A DNA stretch of 64,000 bases, from NCBI GenBank assembly GCA_032718475.1, contig JAUCBJ010008508.1, positions 1-64,000 of the forward strand, given 5' to 3'. The translations under genes were made by a program, and so were the position numbers. Under the pieces are notes generated by a model. That model worked only from the letters and a program-made list of their open reading frames with translations. It was not told where the DNA came from and did not search any database. The stretch comes from Nemertoderma westbladi (taxonomy: Eukaryota; Xenacoelomorpha; Nemertodermatida; Nemertodermatidae). This document shows, one piece after another, positions 27,096-37,366 of the stretch. Every line of letters begins with the position of its first letter. Position 1 is the stretch's first letter.

Positions 27096-27830
27096 TCATG
27101 TACAGTAGGAGCCATACAGAGTAGGATTATGTACAGTAGGAGCATACAGAGTAGGATTATGTACAGTAAGATCATACAGAGTAGGGTCATGTACAGTAGG
27201 AGCATACAGAATAGGGTCATATAGAGTAGGATCATGTAGAGTAGGAGCATACAGAGTAGGATTATATACAGTAGGATCATACAGAGTAGGGTCATGTACA
27301 TTAGGAGCCATACAGAGTAGGATTATGTACAGTAGGAGCATACAGAGTAGGATTATGTACGGTAGGATCATACAGAGTAGGAGCATACAGAGTAGGAGCA
27401 TACAGAGTAGGGTCATTTACAGTAGGAACATACAGAGTAGGATTATGTACAGTAGGAGCATACAGAGTAGGATTATGTACAGTAAGATCATACAGAGTAG
27501 GGTCATGTACAGTAGGAGCCATACAGAGTAGGATTATGTACAGTAGGAGCATACAGAGTAGGATTATGTACAGTAAGATCATACAGAGTAGGGTCATGTA
27601 CAGTAGGAGCATACAGAATAGGGTCATATAGAGTAGGATCATGTAGAGTAGGAGCATACAGAGTAGGATTATATACAGTAGGATCATACAGAGTAGGGTC
27701 ATGTACATTAGGAGCCATACAGAGTAGGATTATGTACAGTAGGAGCATACAGAGTAGGATTATGTACGGTAGGATCATACAGAGTAGGAGCATACAGAGT
27801 AGGAGCATACAGAGTAGGGTCATTTACAGT
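27096..27830. repeat. 407-bp direct duplication within minisatellite 2
   Basis: A segment with rare variants (GTACAGTAAGATC, a GTCATTTACAG monomer, GTACGGTAGG, and three successive AGTAGGAGCATACAG steps) occurs twice, displaced by 407 bp (about 27096-27416 and 27503-27823). The near identity marks it as a recent event. Confidence 0.8.
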
Positions 27831-30026
27831 AGGAGCATACAGAGTAGGGTCATGTACAGTAGGAGCATACAGAGTAGGATTATGTACAGTAGGAGCATAC
27901 AGAGTAGGGTCATGTACAGTAGGATCATACAGAGTAGGGTCATGTACAGTAGGAGCCATACAGAGTAGGATTATGTACAGTAGGAGCATACAGAGTAGGA
28001 TTATGTACAGTAGGAGCCATACAGAGTAGGATTATGTACAGTAGGAGCATACAGAGTATGATTATGTACAGTAGGATCATACAGAGTAGGGTCATGTACA
28101 GTAGGAGCATACAGATTAGGGTCATGTACAGTAGGAGCATACAGATTAGGGTCATGTACAGTAGGAGCATACAGATTAGGGTCATGTACAGTAGGAGCAT
28201 ACAGAGTAGGGTCATGTACAGTAGGATCATACAGAGTAGGGTCATGTACAGTAGGAGCCATACAGAGTAGGATTATGTACAGTAGGAGCATACAGAGTAG
28301 GATTATGTACAGTAGGAGCATACAGAGTAGGGTCATGTAGAGTAGGAGCATACAGAGTAGGATCATGTACAGTAGGAGCATACAGAGTAGGATTATGTAC
28401 AGTAGGATCATACAGAGTAGGGTCATGTACAGTAGGAGCATACAGATTAGGATCATGTGCAGTAGGAGCCATACAGATTAGGATCATGTACAGTAGGATG
28501 ATACAGATTAGGATCATGTACAGTAGGAGCATACAGAGTAGGGTCATGTAGAGTAGGAGCATACAGAGTGGGATCATGTACAGTAGGAGCATACAGAGTA
28601 GGATTATGTAGAGTAGGATCATACAGAGTAGGGTCATGAACAGTAGGAGCCATACAGATTAGGATCATGTACAGTAGGATGATACAGATTAGGATCATGT
28701 ACAGTAGGAGCATACAGAGTAGGGTCATGTAGAGTAGGAGCATACAGAGTAGGATCATGTACAGTAGGAGCATACAGAGTAGGATTATGTACAGTAGGAT
28801 CATACAGAGTAGGGTCATGTACAGTAGGAGCATACAGATTAGGATCATGTGCAGTAGGAGCATACAGAGTAGTATCATGTACAGTAGGAGCATACAGAGT
28901 AGGGTCATGTACAGTAGGAGCATACAGATTAGGATCATGTACAGTAGGAGCATACAGAGTAGGATCATGTAGAGTAGGAGCATACAGAGTAGGGTCATGT
29001 ACAGTAGGAGCATACAGAGTAGGATTATGTACAGTAGGATCATACAGAGTAGGGTCATGTACAGTAGGAGCATACAGATTAGGATCATGTACAGTAGGAT
29101 CATACAGAGTAGGATTATGTACAGTAGGATCATACAGAGTAGGATTATGTACAGTAGGATCATACAGAGTAGGGTCATGTACAGTAGGAGCATACAGATT
29201 AGGGTCATGTACAGTAGGAGCATACAGAGTAGGATCATGTAGAGTAGGAGCATACAGAGTAGGGTCATGTACAGTAGGAGCATACAGAGTAGGATTATGT
29301 ACAGTAGGATCATACAGAGTAGGGTCATGTACAGTAGGAGCATACAGATTAGGATCATGTACAGTAGGATCATACAGAGTAGGATTATGTACAGTAGGAT
29401 CATACAGAGTAGGATTATGTACAGTAGGATCATACAGAGTAGGGTCATGTACAGTAGGAGCATACAGATTAGGGTCATGTACAGTAGGAGCATACAGAGT
29501 AGGATTATGTACAGTAGGATCATACAGAGTAGGGTCATGTACAGTAGGAGCATACAGATTAGGATCATGTACAGTAGGATGATACAGATTAGGATCATGT
29601 ACAGTAGGAGCATACAGATTAGGGTCATGTACAGTAGGAGCATACAGAGTAGGATTATGTACAGTAGGATCATACAGAGTAGGGTCATGTACAGTAGGAG
29701 CATACAGATTAGGATCATGTACAGTAGGATGATACAGATTAGGGTCATGTACAGTAGGAGCATACAGATTAGGATCATGTACAGTAGGATGATACAGAGT
29801 AGTACCATGTACAGTAGGAGCATACAACTAGCTCTAACCCTAGAACTGTAACACCCCGCTCGGTACCCAGTCGCCTGAACACTCTAAGTCCTAGCTGGTT
29901 ACCGTGACAATATTATATTATAATATATGAATTTATAATTGAATGACTCTCCAGCTACTGCATATTGTTATTCATAACAATTTGATCGAAATAGGGCTGC
30001 TATTATTGTATAGGTTTTGTATTCAG

Positions 30027-30186
30027 GTTTATGATGGACCAGACTCCAGCTATACTCTAATTCATATTCTCCATGGAAGTAACACACCTGAACCCATTAC
30101 ATCATCTCTAAATGCATTGACACTAATATTTGCCACCGATTCAAGCATCAAAAGAACGGGATTTCAGTTAAATTATAAACTTTATG
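30027..30186 (+). CDS. CUB-CUB-EGF secreted protein, exon 3 (second half of CUB1)
   Basis: Residues 95-147 plus one base, phase 0 in and phase 1 out. It begins VYDGPDSSY, the strand that follows the exon 2 segment in every CUB domain, and ends TDSSIKRTGFQLNYKLY, the usual C-terminal CUB strand (S/D-x-S-x(4)-GF). Asp132 is in the position of the third calcium ligand. The third and fourth cysteines of the classical CUB fold are absent, so only one disulphide is expected, as in some known CUB domains. The acceptor is ATTCAG at 30021-30026 and the donor is GTAAGC at 30187. The match in phase and domain continuity with exon 2 is the main evidence that the 14-kb array is intronic. Confidence 0.85.
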
Positions 30187-30439
30187 GTAAGCATATTTGT
30201 TAATACTTTTTAATTACGGTATTAAAATTTCAATGTCTTTTAAATAAGTTTAACTTGGAGAAAAACTTTATATGATGTTTGCTTTTTTGCAATTGCAATA
30301 ATTGCATTATTAATTCGTCGAGACGAGATATTGAATATCCGATTTGCATTAATAAGACTCCCACGTCATGCCTACGCGCTTCGTGTGGTCTTGTAGGCGA
30401 ATATTGGGGGCTGGTGAATATTTGCCCGGGCGAAGTTGT

Positions 30440-30840
30440 TATATCTGTTACACCATGTCCTGGAATATAGTGTCGTTATTCAGGAACCTGGCCCCCCCTC
30501 TCCCAAATTTTTCTACAAATCTTAATTAGATTGCATGAAATTTGAAACATAGATAATTTCACCACCCTCCTCCTCCGTGGGTGAGCCAGAATTTTTATTT
30601 TTGCTTTCAATCTTTAGCTACAAGCGTCTGAAAAAGGTGTCTCCGGTGATATTTTACCAGTTACACTGCAGTTATTCATGAACCTTATCGTGATTTGTTG
30701 GTCGAAATAGAAAGCTAACCATGCAAGGATTCCAAAAATGTAAAAATATTTGAATTTGGTTGGGAAATAGCTGAGATATGAGCGTTCAAAAGTTTCATGG
30801 TTCTGCACCTGCGCGAGGCTGTTTTATTATATTAAATAAT
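30440..30840 (+). mobile_element. MITE-like repeat, relative of 45.7-46.3 kb
   Basis: From ACACCATGTCCTGGAAT (about 30451) to TTAATAATTA this segment is alignable by eye to the element at 45692-46290. The outer part matches its right terminal arm in inverse orientation, and the inner part (CTACAAGCGT, CCAGTTACAC, GCTAACCATGCAAGGATTCC) matches its interior directly. No coding capacity. It lies in intron 3. Confidence 0.6.
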
Positions 30841-32319
30841 TATTAAATAATAAATTAAATCCAAATTGCAGCAAATGAAAATTTATAGAATTCTCCCCTC
30901 TTTTTGAATGGCCTCTAAGGCAGCATATCAGGCCGTATACAGTATATAGTAGGACATGGCTGCAATTGCTAGAATTTATTTTGAAGGCCGTTTTTATATT
31001 TCGCCTTAACTGAGCATACATTTCGGCTAGAGTTCCGTATGGCACTACATTTTTAAAAGATTAATCATCGTTACTACGGAAAGGTTGAAGAGTTCTAAAA
31101 CAATGGAAAAATATTATATACTATTGTAGAACATAAATATAATAGAAAATATAATAGGCGAGTCAATCTAGCCGAAAAAGGGGGTCAACCCATAACAAAT
31201 TCGCAATTCATCCAAACCAGTTTTTTTAATTCTACATTGCCTTGTTAATGCCCCCAAAAAAGTCTATAAAAATATATTATGCGGATCACCTTCAATTTCC
31301 TGTTTCTTTCCTTAGCAACATGGATTTTACATAGCAACAAGGTGTCTCTATTGGTGGGATTTTCTCCAAATTTGGTACAGATAAACTTTACTCTATTGAC
31401 TATCGATTGACAGAAGTATGCACTTCTATATAGTTACCAATTTAGTTTCCAGAGCAACGGAAATTTGTCTTTAATTTATTAATTTTTAATTACCAATTTT
31501 GCTGGTACAATATAAGGACCTTATTTACACAACTTCTCTACTAAACAGGTGGATGTAACCTCGCCCATCGGATTTCTCGACCTCAAAAACCCTTATCCCC
31601 AAAAAATTTATTTGCTATATGATAAACAATTTGTGGTTTTCAAACTAAAACAAATAAATAAATTACACCTAAAATCAATAGAGCAATCACAATTTAATTA
31701 TGTGAAAAATCTTCCCTAACATTAATGGAAATTATGAAATTTACCTGCAGTGGCAGTGGAATTGTATAATTTTTCTACAAAGGTTTACTTAATATAACGT
31801 GAAGTTTTTGATATATTTAAAAATTTGATGCGACTTCTAGTTTTCGAGATATAGCAATTAATGTGTAACACGCCAGTGTAAATATTACTAATTTCCCATT
31901 GAATCACAGTTTATTGTGAAATTAATTAAATTATTCTGGAACATCACCAATTTGCTACTTACTTTTCCCTACTGTACCTTTTGTTTGGCTTGTGTTATGC
32001 AAATTTACGCAGAATTTCCATGAATAAACAATAAACATATGATCCTCAAAATAAATTTTATATACTTTTTTTTGGTCATTTATAAGGTAATATAGAATCC
32101 AAAACTCCAAAAAGATTGACTCTACTATAAAGTTCTATTGCATATTCGTCTCTCTTAATACATTATAATTAACTATTATTTATTAATACAGAAAAGCAAT
32201 TCAGACGGTATATCACTACAAATAAGTTATGTTGTGTTATATGGGATTGTTACATGTGTTACATGGTAGTCGTTCTCTACAGTTACTATGCTGTCTCGTC
32301 AGCACTCATCGGGGTCTTC
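30841..32319. other. Intron 3 segment, nothing recognised
   Basis: AT-rich unique sequence. I find no ORF of note, no RNA gene and no clear repeat family. Confidence 0.4.
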
Positions 32320-32667
32320 TTAGATACCCAAACGAATCGCAACACCATCCTCAACTCCCACACACCTCCACTTGGTGCGTGATGCCCTGAAGCAGACAAA
32401 CGTCGCCCTTAGGATACAAAACGAAAGCCGCGCGCTCGCCCACCCCATGATACAGCTATATGGCTTCGCCCATTTAGTAGCCAGTCTCTCTGATAGCCTC
32501 CTCACCGTCATTGAGTACTCAGGGGCGAGTACACCGTCCACTGTAGCAACCAGCGGGGTGAAATCTGCTTGACGGAGAGCACATGCATCATGGTACTTGT
32601 TTTTCTTCTGAGTTTCCGCGTCTAGTAGTATAGAGGCTACAGGACGTGCGACATATGAGTGCCACAT
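32320..32667 (-). pseudogene. Possible C-terminal relic of a mobile-element protein
   Basis: 115 open codons on the minus strand. The run DFTPLVATVDGVLA, then RLSERLATKW, then ARLSFCILRATFVCFRASR has the look of a tail found in many predicted proteins from repetitive genomes of aquatic invertebrates and protists (TPLV..T.G, K...PYS...G, R.S..I.RA...C.R..R). I recognise the pattern but cannot name the family firmly. No start codon, catalytic domain or neighbouring frame continues it. It sits alone in intron 3, so a transposon fragment is the likeliest reading. Confidence 0.4.
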
Positions 32668-32767
32668 ACGACATATATATTTCTAAATACATTTAAATTA
32701 ATATTGACTATAAAGTTTTTGTATACCGATGTAACTAATTTGATTATTTATTCATTGATTGGGTAAT

Positions 32768-33077
32768 CGCCAATACAATCACATCTGGACACCAGAACCC
32801 TGGCACCACCACCATTATGTCGCCAATTCCATAACATCTGGACACCGGAACCCTGGCGCCACCACCATCATGTCGCCAATTCCATAACATCTGGACACCA
32901 GAACCCTGGCACCACCACCATCATGTCGCCAATTCCATAACATCTGGACACCAGAACCCTGGCACCACCACCATCATGTCGCCAATTCCATAACATCTGG
33001 ACACCGGAACCCTGGCGCCACCACCATCATGTCGCCAATACCATAACATCTGGACACCGGAACCCTGGCGCCACCAC
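32768..33077. repeat. 53-bp tandem repeat, six copies
   Basis: ACATCTGGACACC starts at 32781, 32834, 32887, 32940, 32993 and 33046, an exact 53-bp period. Each unit also contains CCCTGGCRCCACCACCAT and CATGTCGCCAAT. Copies differ at only a few positions. No open frame of significance. Confidence 0.95.
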
Positions 33078-33204
33078 GATTGGACCATTTTTATCATTCA
33101 TGATTTTCAATCTGATTCAGATTAGACAAATAAAATTTGTAGATTTGATTTTAGAAGGATGGTGGGGAGGAGGTCACAACATGTTATACTCCGGTACTAA
33201 TAGG

Positions 33205-33395
33205 ATTAAGAGACAAAGGCCTTGAAGATGCGGGTAATCTTGCGAAAGTCATGGGGGATAGGGATTTGTGGCCGCGTTAATTTGTCGACCAGCCGGCATA
33301 TTCTTAAATAAATTAAATGTAATAAATAAATTTTTTAAACCATCATATCTTCTCAATGAGCAGGCAGCTGCAATGCATCAGGCCGTTTATAGATA
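33205..33395 (+). mobile_element. LINE A fragment (3' end), copy A5
   Basis: The sequence AGACAAAGGCCTTGAAGAT onward matches the last about 190 bp of LINE A4 (63340-63465): the phrase GCGAAAGTCATGG, then TTGTGGCCGCGTTAATTTGT, then CAGCCGGCATATTCTTAAATA, then CAGCTGCAATGCATCAGGCC. It is more diverged than the other copies and is 5'-truncated in the way usual for LINEs. The TAG tail is not clear. Confidence 0.7.
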
Positions 33396-34590
33396 GATTT
33401 TTTTATTTATTCCTTTGAATTCAGGACCGTCACAAAGAAACGATTTGGCAATGAGGTCCAGTTGGGATCGAACTGATGACCTCCACCGATCCCTCAGAGG
33501 CCCTCTCGGAGGGACACGGGGCCCAACAAAAAGTTATAATATTATGAAACCACTCATTCAGCCAAATCTCGAATAATAAATTACAAGAAACAAGACGATA
33601 CAATCATTTGATAAATTTGATGCATTTTATTTCATGCATTTCAATAGATATTTTTTTAATTTATTTCATTCGTTGGCACGAAATACAAGTTTGAGATTTC
33701 TAGTGCAATTATTATATATCCCGTTGAATTCAGTAATCCTTGTAGGATTACTGTACACTAATAAACAAGATGACACAATCAATTGATAAATTTTTGTGTT
33801 GAATTGTTTTTATGTCAGTTAGATTGTTTTTTAAATTTGGTTCAGTTCAAGCCATAAATTTTTTACGCACAGCCAAAAAATGATGAAATGTCTAGTGCCA
33901 TTTTTATTTATTCCATTGCTTAATTCAGAACCCCTATAAAGCCGTATAATGCGAGAAACAAAATATCACAACCACTTGAACAATCCGTAGGATTTTCAAA
34001 AATTGTGCAATATTGTGAAAAATATCAGATCTGTTTAAAAATAGTTTTCATTAATATGAAGCCAAAATATTTTAAAGAAAGGTTGAAAAAGTACAGATTC
34101 TTAACTCCGTTTGTTTCAGAGATGTAACAAAAACTCCCCTCCGGGTTTAATATAGGCCTAGGGTGGTTGTCAACAGTTTATGTATGCTTTCTTGATGCGG
34201 ATACGGTACGGCCTTTGTTCAAAATGTTTCACTGGTATTGGTTTCAAACACTGCAGATTTTTCGGATAACTGTGCACCAATGATTGATGGGTACATGCTG
34301 GACGGTTCTACATAAATAATCGTATTTATACGGGCGGCTTCTGTTTACTGAGACAGTTGTTCACTGTATGTTTAGTGATTTTACATAATGCTTGTTTATA
34401 TTTCAGTATCAGTCGTAATATTTTGTTCATTAAAGGTCAAAATTATGTGCCACGTGCAACGAGCATACAATTATGTCTGAAGAATATAATTATGTGGTAA
34501 AATAATATTGTGCTAGATTCATTAAATCATTATCTGCCACAGAAAACATTATAGTAAAAAGTTAATATTCTTTATTTTATATTTACACAG
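33396..34590. repeat. Intron 3 segment with old degenerate repeats
   Basis: Phrases like TTTATTCCATTGAATTCAG, AGAAACAAGAYGAYACAATCA and TTGATAAATTT recur with heavy divergence at about 33.4-33.65, 33.65-33.8 and 33.88-34.0 kb, suggesting an ancient roughly 200-bp tandem repeat. On the minus strand near 33465-33475, AGTTCGATCC resembles a Pol III B box, but a good A box is lacking. The phrase CCCCTCCGGGTTTAATA at 34137 also occurs inside LINE A1 at 11217. Confidence 0.35.
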
Positions 34591-34760
34591 AATGCGATTA
34601 TGAATATATAGATCTAAATGGTGAAATAATATCACATAATCACCCTTCCAACTACGACAATAATATGAACTGCGTCAACCACATCCGTCTACCCCAAGGG
34701 GTGCAAGTGCGGATAACATTCTCAGCGTTTAGAACCGAGACATACTGGGACAGGTTATAT
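34591..34760 (+). CDS. CUB-CUB-EGF secreted protein, exon 4 (first half of CUB2)
   Basis: Residues 148-204, phase 1 in and phase 0 out, the same phases as exon 2. It encodes Cys149, DLNGEIISHNHPSNYDNN, Cys175, HIRLPQGVQVRITFSAF and RTETYWDRLY. The layout is strand for strand that of exon 2, including the HIRLP run and the TET acidic site (Glu197, Asp201). This supports origin by duplication of the exon 2-3 pair. The acceptor is TTTACACAG ending at 34590 and the donor is GTGAGT at 34761. Calcium binding and a single disulphide are inferred from the family. Confidence 0.85.
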
Positions 34761-35213
34761 GTGAGTGCAATATAATGAATTCATTAGTAGGTATGGTACG
34801 AAACAGTTTGTTGCAAAATATTAACTTAACAAGGGTATGATAAGGTTACGAGACAAGACAAGTCAATAGAACAGGTTGCAGTTTTATTATTGGGAGTGAT
34901 CAGCTGTTATTTGCGTCGAATTTCCCCTGGAGAGGGATGAATTTTTATTGCGTCGAAAGTTCTGCAGGTTTCCCAACATAAATTTTCAATCCATGAATAC
35001 ACATTTCCGACAGGGGGGCTACTTGCAGGCATGTTAGTAAAGAAGCACGTTACAGAGGAGAGATTAAAGGAATCAAAACAATACACGAGAGTTAGGAATA
35101 TTGTAGAGAATCCAATTTAAATGAGAATCAACAGCTTGATAATCAACATTCAGATGTATTGGACTACCGGTTTACGGTACAAGTGTCCGGCCCTCCAAGT
35201 GTAGGAGTACTGT

Positions 35214-37353
35214 CTGGAATCTCTGGAAATGGATTGTTTTCGGTTGGAACCCAGTTCAAGAAGCGAACTGGAAAGCTAAGCTATGGACTCCTAGTGGACC
35301 CAGTGGTCACAAGTCCCAGATAGACCATATTCTGTTTCGTAGGAAATACAGGAGCTCTATACAAGGCTGTAATGCATTTACACTTCGACCCTTCTCCAGT
35401 GATCAACGCCTTATTGTGGCCAAGGTAAGACTTAGTCTGCGTGCTAGCAGAACAACGAAATCTGCCTTGCCGCGGCATGACTGGTCCTCTCTGTTGCAAC
35501 AGCCAAGTTACAGGAATGAGGTTCTTGCCTCTGAGGTGGCAAATCACTGCGAGGACTATACTGCCTTCACAGAAGCAGTTAAGTTAGCTGCTGCAGAAAC
35601 AGTTCCTGTATACCCTCGAAACAGGAAAAGGGCCCCCTGGACTGACAACAAAATTCAGAAGTGCCGAAATGACCTCTATAACTCAAACAGACTACAGGAC
35701 TACACTACTAATGACAGGGTATTGCCTGATAACTTTATAGAAGTAAAAGTGTCTGAGTCTGTACTCCCAGATATTCCCATTGGCGATATCTTCTTTGCAG
35801 AAGTGAAGGCTGCTGCAAAGAGCATTAAGACCCAATCGTTCCAGATGGTGTACCCCCTGAGGTCTTTAAAATACCTGAGTGTTTAAAGCTCATCTATCCC
35901 ATCATAGTAGACATGTATCGAACAACAAGAGTCCCACAAGAAATGAAAACAAATAAGTTGGTGCCAGTTCCCAAGAAAGGCAACCTAACACTCTATGGTT
36001 CTTTTCAGGGAATTTCATTGATCTCGATTGCTGCAAAGCTATACAAAAGAATTCAATTATATCGCATCAGGGATCCCATTGAGAGACTGCTCTGTGGAAA
36101 TCAAAATGGGTTCCGTAAAGGTCGTGGGACCATGGAGCCCATTTTGGCACTTAGAAGGATAATTGAAGAGTTCGCAAAAAAGAAAGACAGGCATCTGGCT
36201 GTTATCTTTGTTGACTTCTTCAAGGCCTTTAATTCAGTCTCCCGCTCACGTATGTTCAGCATACTTTCATTATATGGGATTCCTGATGAAATTATTGCAG
36301 CAACCAGATCAGTATACGATGGTTCGACAACATTTGTGTCAACTGTTGATGGTGAACAGAACCATTTGAAGTGTTATGGGGCGTCCTCCAGGGAGACACA
36401 CTTGCACCATTCTTGTTCATAATTGTCGTTGACTATGTTCTACGCATGTCCTTAGATCATCATAATGATGATGGGGTGATGATAACTCCACCTACTGGCT
36501 CCAGAAGTCAAGGAAATCCTGCCAAGTACCTAACTGATGACTTAGGAGTACTCTCAGAATCACTAGAGGGAGCCCAACGGCTCCTCAGCTCATTAGAACA
36601 GGCTGCTTCTAGTGTTGGTCTTTTTATTAACTCTAGAAAGACCAAAATTTTGACAGTTAACTTTGAAAGTCCTAAGCAAGTCTCTGATCGGCTGAGCATA
36701 AGCTCAAAGGATGGTATGCTTGAGCATGTGGATGACTTCTGTTACCTGGGATCATGGATCCAGAAGTCAGTTGAGGACCTTCGAATACGTAAGGGAAAGG
36801 CATGGGCTGCCTTGAATAGGCTTTCAGAATTTGGAAGTCACCGAGAATTACTCGGAAACTTAAGGTTCGATTATTTAGAGCAGCAGAAGTTCCAGTACTC
36901 CTCTATGGGAGTCCATGCTGGGCTCTAACTGCTGGCTGAGGACACCAAATCTCTGGATGGCACATTCACAAGAATGTTACGCCAGCTTCATTGTGTCAAG
37001 TACAATGCACACATCTCCAACCAGACACTAGAACTGGACACTAGACACTGGAGGTGTATCATTGGTTCCCCCAAGCTTGACACTAGAACAAATTCGCCTC
37101 TGCTTTGCAGGACATTGCTTTCGCCACGAGGACCAGCCAGTGCATAATATTGTACTTTGGCAGCCTCATAGAGTGAATAAGCATTGTGGACAGCCCATGA
37201 CTTTCTTGAGACGCATTTTAAAGGACAGATGCGAATGATTTAGCAAATGTCATGGCATGTATGTCAGTTGTGGCGGTGCAATTTTGTTGACAAGCCAGCA
37301 CAGCATTCTTAAAAATGCATCTGCAATGCAGCATGCCGATCCTAGTATTAGTG
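35214..37353 (+). mobile_element. LINE A2: RTE-like retrotransposon with 13-bp target-site duplication
   Basis: Forward copy of family A in intron 4, 5'-truncated within the APE endonuclease. GTAGGAGTACTGT occurs at 35201-35213 and again at 37354-37366, giving a perfect flanking duplication. Inside are the end of the endonuclease (HKSQIDHILFRRK, then FSSDQRL where family A4 has FSSDHRL, so the catalytic His is changed), an RT N-terminal part, NGFRKGRGT, motif A FVDFFKAF followed by NSV, and motif B GVLQGDTLAPFLF. Motif C is missing: a 15-bp in-frame deletion near 36538 leaves LTDDLG where other copies have LTDLDFADD. A frameshift falls near 36360. The tail TAGTATTAG is a decayed TAG repeat. 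Confidence 0.88.
36371..36928 (+). pseudogene. RT/thumb fragment of LINE A2 lacking motif C
   Basis: 185 open codons from motif B (GVLQGDTLAPFLFIIVVDY) through the thumb (CYLGSWIQKS, RKGKAWAALNRLS). The absence of the FADD box makes the copy catalytically dead. The 5' part of the RT is in a different frame at 35913-36422. The YLGSW and RKxKAW words are shared with family B, marking the two families as relatives. Confidence 0.75.
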
Positions 37354-37366
37354 GTAGGAGTACTGT

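Larger units (their letters stand above)
15898..29826. repeat. Minisatellite 2, 15/30-bp unit, about 465 copies, fills intron 2
   Basis: The base unit is 30 bp made of two related 15-mers, about GTCATGTACAGTAGG and AGCATACAGAGTAGG. Higher-order structure is visible. GCCATACAGATTAGG variants recur every 100-170 bp in 16.6-19.3 kb. A 514-bp copy relates 19821 to 20335. A 916-bp period runs through about 22.9-24.87 kb, with a related copy further on to 25.6 kb. A 407-bp direct duplication relates about 27.1-27.42 to 27.5-27.82 kb. The unit length is divisible by three and most frames lack stops, so open frames up to 776 codons arise on both strands. They are monotonous (MYSRSIQSRV, LLLYMTLLCM) and not genes. 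Nearly all of intron 2 (15784-30026) is this array. Confidence 0.95.

Noticed and set aside
15688-29851. Dozens of long open frames (up to 776 codons) on both strands
   Set aside because: They follow from a 30-bp tandem unit divisible by three. The products are monotonous, overlap on both strands and have no domain. The flanking CUB exons show the region is intronic.
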